Under the pieces are notes generated by a model. It ran no database searches, was not told where the DNA came from, and saw nothing but the letters and a program-made list of their open reading frames with translations. DNA of 64,000 nt from NCBI GenBank assembly GCA_963780795.1, contig CAWADH010000001.1, positions 434,001-498,000 of the forward strand, given 5' to 3'. The translations under genes and the position numbers were made by a program. Below are positions 60,286-64,000 of the stretch, piece after piece. Numbering within the stretch: the first letter of the stretch is position 1; every line of letters starts with the position of its first letter. The stretch comes from DATJGR01 sp963780795 (lineage in GTDB: Bacteria; Pseudomonadota; Gammaproteobacteria; Pseudomonadales; Azotimanducaceae).

Positions 60286-61038
60286 ATGCCGTTCAATCGC
60301 GCACGTAACGCTCTGGGACAGGTGTTCTTTCAGCGCTGCTTTTATCTGTTCTTCGGTGTGCTCGCGCTGATCGTCGTCGCGTTGCTGATGGAACCGACGC
60401 CGCGAGGACGACTGCTGCTGAATGCCATCAACCTGCTGATCGACGTCGCCGCCGTGGCCGCGGTAGGACGTTCCACCTGGTCGTTCCTGATCGCCACCGC
60501 GCTCGCGGCGCCGGCGATGTACTTCCAGGTTCGGGGCATCGCAGAAAACGACGCTACCCGTCTGGTGATCGCGTGGGCGTTCACCGCGGCATTGTTCGCA
60601 GTTACCGTCGCATATCTGCTGCGCTACGTTTTCCGGCGCGACGTCATGACCGCGGACAAGTTGTACGGCGCCGCGGCGGGCTATCTGATGCTCGGCGTGT
60701 TGTGGGCCTTGCTGTATGCGATCGCCACCTACTTCCAGCCGGAGTCGTTCTCCATCGGCGGCACCGTTACACCGCCGACGTTCACCGATCTGCTCTATTT
60801 CAGCATCACGACCTTAACGAGCACCGGCTTCGGCGACATCGTGCCGCTGCTGCGGCGCGTTCGCGCGCTGTGCGTGCTCGAACAGCTGACGGGGGCGCTG
60901 TTCCTCGCGATCCTGATCGCCCGCCTGGCGGGCGTCTATCCGCCGTCGCCGCCACCCGCACCATTCGATCCCACGGCGCCGCCGACGCCGCGCTTCATCC
61001 AGCGTTTGCGCGAACGGTCGCGCCCGGGTCCGCGCTAA
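60286..61038 (+). CDS. Two-pore-helix ion channel protein (potassium-channel-like)
   Basis: A 250-residue membrane protein with about six hydrophobic segments (roughly 20-36, 45-60, 66-84, 92-112, 130-150, 195-215). The pore region is DLLYFSITTLTSTGFGDIVP, close to a potassium filter but with GFGD in place of GYGD. A Pro-rich tail (PPSPPPAPFDPTAPPTPRF) follows the last helix. There is no cyclic-nucleotide or RCK domain. The end overlaps the convergent esterase gene by four bases. Confidence 0.82.
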   Translation: MPFNRARNALGQVFFQRCFYLFFGVLALIVVALLMEPTPRGRLLLNAINLLIDVAAVAAVGRSTWSFLIATALAAPAMYFQVRGIAENDATRLVIAWAFTAALFAVTVAYLLRYVFRRDVMTADKLYGAAAGYLMLGVLWALLYAIATYFQPESFSIGGTVTPPTFTDLLYFSITTLTSTGFGDIVPLLRRVRALCVLEQLTGALFLAILIARLAGVYPPSPPPAPFDPTAPPTPRFIQRLRERSRPGPR

Positions 61039-62273
61039 CGGATCCACGCGCCCGGCGCGTTCGTCCGAAAACCGAGCGATCGATACGTCGCGTCGACCAG
61101 TGACTGACCGCGGGGATTCAGCAGAATGCCCGCGCCCATCCGATTCATCGAATAGCCGAATGCGAGCGCCTCTGCGGGATCGGCAAAGCCCATGCTGCCG
61201 CCGGCACCGGCATGACCGAACGCGCCCGCACCGAGCAGGCACGTCTCCATGTGACCAGCGGAACGATGGCGATTGTCCATGGAGCGCATGAAGCCGAGGC
61301 CGAAGCGGGTCGGCATCAGCAGCGTCGCGTCGACCATCGTTGCGACCGAGACCTCGCGCATGCGCACGATGTGATCACTCGACAACAGCCGCACGCCGTT
61401 GTGCTCGCCCCCGTTGGCGAGCGGTGCATACATGCCGGCGAGCGCGCGCGCATTCGCGATGCCGCCGCCACCGCCGATTTCGGCGGCATAAGCCGCGGGC
61501 GAGTCGGACCGGTGACCGCCCGCGTTCATCAACGACAGAAACTGAATCGAAGTCGGGTCCGAAATCAGCGCCTGAGTGAACGGCATCTGCGGGCCGCTGC
61601 CGTCGGGAAACCACGGAATCATCGGCGCCACGCGCGGCAGATGCGCGTCGGGCAACCCGATCCAGAAATCGAGACCGAGCGGTTCCGCCACTTCTTCGCG
61701 GAAGAACGTGCCGAGCGACCGACCCGATACGCGGCGTACGAGTTCGCCCACCACCCAGCCGAAGGTGATCATGTGATAGCCGTTGCGCGTGCCCGGCTCC
61801 CAGAACGGCTTCTCGGCGGCGAGCCGCTCGACCATGTAGTTCCAGTCGTAGTAGCCGCCCTCTTTGACCGGATCGCGCAGCGCCGGCAGACCGACCGAGT
61901 GGTTCAGCATCATCTCGACGGTGGCGTGCTCTTTGCCGTTCGCTGCGAATTCAGGCCAGTACTGCGCGACCGGTGCATGCAGATCCAGCTCGCCGCGATC
62001 GATCAGCATGTGCGCACACAGCGCGGTGGCCGCCTTCGTGCACGAGAACACGAGCGAGATCGTCTCGTCGGTCCACGGCGCTGCCTGCTCGTCGGCTGCG
62101 ACGCGGCCGCCCCACAGGTCGACCACCGTCTCGCCGCCGACATTCACGCACACCGACCCGCCGACCTCGTCGCGTTTGGTGAAGTTCTCGATGAACGCGT
62201 CGCCGACCCTCGAGAACTCCGGATCGCACTTACCCGTGACGCGGCCGCGCCCCACATCGACATCGATCAGCAT
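61035..62273 (-). CDS. EstB-like serine hydrolase (beta-lactamase fold)
   Basis: A 412-residue class C-like hydrolase: SLVFSCTKAATALCAHMLID carries the SxxK motif, MLNHSVGLPAL and PGTRNGYHMITFGWVVGEL follow (Tyr in place of the YxN motif), and GAFGHAGAGGSMGFADP closes the site. This pattern matches EstB and related family VIII carboxylesterases, not true beta-lactamases. No signal peptide is visible. The upstream gap contains the long palindrome. It is a distant relative of the hydrolase at 44.6-46.0 kb. Confidence 0.87.
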   Translation of the reverse strand: MLIDVDVGRGRVTGKCDPEFSRVGDAFIENFTKRDEVGGSVCVNVGGETVVDLWGGRVAADEQAAPWTDETISLVFSCTKAATALCAHMLIDRGELDLHAPVAQYWPEFAANGKEHATVEMMLNHSVGLPALRDPVKEGGYYDWNYMVERLAAEKPFWEPGTRNGYHMITFGWVVGELVRRVSGRSLGTFFREEVAEPLGLDFWIGLPDAHLPRVAPMIPWFPDGSGPQMPFTQALISDPTSIQFLSLMNAGGHRSDSPAAYAAEIGGGGGIANARALAGMYAPLANGGEHNGVRLLSSDHIVRMREVSVATMVDATLLMPTRFGLGFMRSMDNRHRSAGHMETCLLGAGAFGHAGAGGSMGFADPAEALAFGYSMNRMGAGILLNPRGQSLVDATYRSLGFRTNAPGAWIR

Positions 62274-62301
62274 TTCGCTCCTCCGCTTACCTTCGCGCTG
62301 A

Positions 62302-62346
62302 TGAATAAGTCATCGACGGTGCCTGGCACCGTCGATGACTTATTCA
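62302..62346. repeat. Palindromic repeat, perfect copy E (45 bases)
   Basis: Perfect 22-base arms (62302-62323 and 62325-62346) around a central T, beginning TGAATAAGTCATCGACGGTG. The right arm contains the stop codon of the RidA-like gene (62344-62346), so the hairpin starts exactly at the gene's end. It is the longest copy of the family in the window. Confidence 0.88.
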
Positions 62347-62742
62347 AGGCAGAACCGCGGTTGCCTGGATTTCGATCATGGCCGCCGGAAAGAACAGCGC
62401 GCTGACCTGCACCGCCGTGGTGGCAGGAGGCGTGCACTTGGCGTAACGCTTCGCGCGCGCCGCACTCGCATCCGGGCCGAATTTCTGCAGATCGGTGACG
62501 AAGATCAGTTCGTTGACGACGTGCTGCAACGTGGCCCCGCTCTTCGCCAAAGTCTTTTCCATGATGTCGTAGACCCGCTCGATCTGCCCGGCCATGTCAC
62601 CGGGTGCGACGACGTTGAGCGAATCGTCGATCGAGACGATGCCGGCGAGATGCAGCGTTTTGCCCGTCTGCACCATCGCCACGAAGCCCATTTGCTTTTC
62701 CACAGGTTCGTTGTAGTACTGCACCTGGCTGACGTGTGCCAT
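62344..62742 (-). CDS. RidA/YjgF family protein
   Basis: A 132-residue RidA-superfamily protein: GFVAMVQTGKTLHLAGIVSI, DMAGQIERVYDIMEKTLAKS, VVNELIFVTDLQKF and the C-terminal AVQVSALFFPAAMIEIQATA. The Arg that binds 2-iminoacids in RidA itself is not evident near the C terminus, so it may belong to a RidA subfamily of other function. GGGGGAG sits close to the ATG. It lies 36 bases after the frameshifted Rieske gene and probably in the same transcript. Confidence 0.85.
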   Translation of the reverse strand: MAHVSQVQYYNEPVEKQMGFVAMVQTGKTLHLAGIVSIDDSLNVVAPGDMAGQIERVYDIMEKTLAKSGATLQHVVNELIFVTDLQKFGPDASAARAKRYAKCTPPATTAVQVSALFFPAAMIEIQATAVLP

Positions 62743-62778
62743 GACTCCCCCTTGCAATTTTGTTGGCGAATCGAATCG

Positions 62779-63815
62779 TTACTTGATGAAATCGGCCGAC
62801 GGATGCGCGCGCGGAAACTTGCGCACCATTTCCAGATAGCGCGCAAGCGCGCGGTCGGACCGGGTCAGCGTTCCGGGCGAATACTTGATGCTGTGCAGAA
62901 TCGGCCGGTCGTCGTCGGTCATCGTCTTGCCGAGCTTGAACAGGAAATCGTGCAGGAACTTGATCTGCTGATCGCTCTCGGGCGAGCCGTCGCCCTTCTT
63001 CACGCACAGCACGAAGTAGTTCTGCGTAACGCCCGGTTGCGGCATGCCGAACGCGGTCATCACCGCGTACCACTGGCCGTTCAGCGTGCCGTGCAGATGG
63101 AAGATGCTGGTGCCGTAGATGCCGACGTTGTAGTTGATCTCCGGGCCGTTGCCGTTCTCCATCCGTCCCGCAAAGCTGTAACGCATCGAATGACTGGTCC
63201 ATTCGATCTGGTCATACAGGTTGCTGTGGTCGAACTCGAGCCGATGCACCACTTTGATGTGCTGCCAGTCGGGCGTGTTCGCGCAAACCACCCATGGATC
63301 GACCGGCATGGTCGGCACGTCGTACCGCACGTCGATCGCGAGTTCTGCTTCCGGAACGGGGAACTCGGGAATGTCCCACCACGGTTCGTCGCCGTTGAAC
63401 GCCCAGATGAGCCCGAACTTTTCCACTGAGGGGAACTTGAACAGACACGCGTTCTTCGGCGCCGGGTCGCCGATGCCGGTGCGCAGACACTTGCCGTCTC
63501 GCGTCGAACTCCCAATGATGGAACGCGCAACGGATGTCGTTGCCGACGACGGCGCCCACTGCGAGATCGGCGCCGACGTGCGGACAGAACGCGCTGAGCA
63601 CGGATGCGCGGCCGTCGTTACCGCGATAGACGACGACGCGACCGTCGAGGAACGATTTGCCGACGATCTGCCCCGGCGCTACTTCGTACGACGGACAGAT
63701 CGGAAACCACGATTGGGTGAACAGACCGCCGTCGCCTTCGGCGGGAACCTGCGCCGCGAAGCGGCGTTTGCGCAAGTGGTCGCGTGGAAGGTCCGGATGA
63801 TTCGGCTGCGGTCAT
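62779..63815 (-). pseudogene. Rieske oxygenase alpha subunit split by two frameshifts
   Basis: ATG 63815 has GGAG seven bases upstream and starts MTAAESSGPSTRPLAQTPLR. A shift near 63755 is needed to continue as AQVPAEGDGGLFTQSWFPIC. That segment carries the cluster ligands CPHVG and CAFHHW. A second shift near 63500 leads into GIGDPAPKNACLFKFPSVEK and onward, containing the iron-site region NTPDWQHIKVVHRLEF, to a stop at 62779. Each shift equals one surplus base beside a short GC repeat. Sequence error or a recent pseudogene are both possible; the parts look otherwise well conserved. Confidence 0.75.
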
Positions 63816-63926
63816 CGTTCGGCTCCTCGATGTCCGTCCGCCGCATCGGCGTTCGAACGGGTTGCATGTCGCCGGCACACTAGCCGGTGCCGGCGAGACG
63901 ACGCAACCCTGCGTAGCCGAGCGGGA

Positions 63927-64000
63927 TTACTCCTGCGATACCCAGTGTCCCACCGAAGCGGGTTCCGACAGCGTGTTGCTCCAGTGCGGATCGTCGCCTG
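63927..64000 (-). CDS. Partial ORF entering from the window edge
   Basis: On the reverse strand one frame is open from the window end to a TAA at 63927-63929 and reads GDDPHWSNTLSEPASVGHWV followed by SQE. Third codon positions are mostly G or C, as in real genes here, which favours it over the other frames. Too little is present to name a family. It could be the C terminus of a gene that precedes the Rieske gene by about 110 bases. Confidence 0.3.
   Translation of the reverse strand, partial: GDDPHWSNTLSEPASVGHWVSQE

Noticed and set aside
63775..63777. TTG at 63775 as the start of the last Rieske gene
   Set aside because: It lacks a ribosome site; ATG 63815 has GGAG at ideal spacing and gives a typical N terminus if one frameshift is allowed.

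Overview
The window is about 64 kb of GC-rich DNA from a Gram-negative bacterium, most likely a proteobacterium. This rests on an autotransporter barrel, an RND efflux pump, remains of a TonB-dependent receptor and a PEP-CTERM surface protein. The gene content (three intact Rieske oxygenase alpha subunits plus one frameshifted, an extradiol dioxygenase, paired acyl-CoA dehydrogenases, a CaiB-type CoA transferase, a Baeyer-Villiger monooxygenase and several TetR regulators) fits an environmental degrader of aromatic or alicyclic compounds, for example a Steroidobacter- or Nevskia-like gammaproteobacterium. That placement is inference. No rRNA, tRNA, CRISPR array, integrase or complete insertion sequence was seen.

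Layout. 1-2.4 kb: metallophosphoesterase, cupredoxin, autotransporter. 2.6-7.6 kb: an aldehyde dehydrogenase plus saccharopine/lysine dehydrogenase pair (lysine catabolism), a Baeyer-Villiger monooxygenase and a HemD-like gene. 7.6-13.6 kb: MAPEG protein, a Rieske oxygenase coupled to an EthD protein, a TetR gene sharing a palindromic operator with a divergent second Rieske oxygenase, then an aldo-keto reductase and an SDR. 13.6-18.3 kb: a compact six-gene operon (dioxygenase alpha, beta, extradiol dioxygenase, diol dehydrogenase, ferredoxin, amidohydrolase). A divergent TetR gene heads two acyl-CoA dehydrogenases and a CoA transferase (18.5-22.6 kb). Together these could hydroxylate and open an aromatic ring and then process CoA esters.

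22.7-33.6 kb: CBS protein, RND pump, a ruined arylamine N-acetyltransferase, amidohydrolase, selD, a frameshifted LysR gene, a PEP-mutase-family lyase and a PEP-CTERM protein. 33.7-40.5 kb: a reverse-strand run of GST, Eis-like acetyltransferase, cytochrome b, molybdoprotein, ApbE, CstA and a 59-residue YbdD-like gene. 40.5-48.4 kb: a nucleotidyltransferase/small-protein pair, an aminotransferase, an RNHCP zinc protein, and a four-gene operon of hydrolase, D-aminoacylase, beta-lactamase-like hydrolase and MFS transporter.

48.4-50.5 kb is anomalous: about 300 bases of strongly pyrimidine-rich DNA followed by a TonB-dependent receptor remnant with many frameshifts, either decay or an assembly fault. 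50.6-58.2 kb: two acyl-CoA dehydrogenases and a tightly overlapping operon (SnoaL-like, zinc alcohol dehydrogenase, LLM flavoprotein, acetoacetate-decarboxylase-like, GMC oxidoreductase) that looks like an undescribed catabolic module. 58.3-64 kb: RIO kinase, TauD-like dioxygenase, ion channel, EstB-like hydrolase, RidA protein and a Rieske gene split by two frameshifts.

A family of long, nearly perfect palindromes with core GGTGCC-W-GGCACC lies at three intergenic sites (32.9, 42.5 and 62.3 kb). Paired base changes in their arms indicate that the hairpin itself is conserved.
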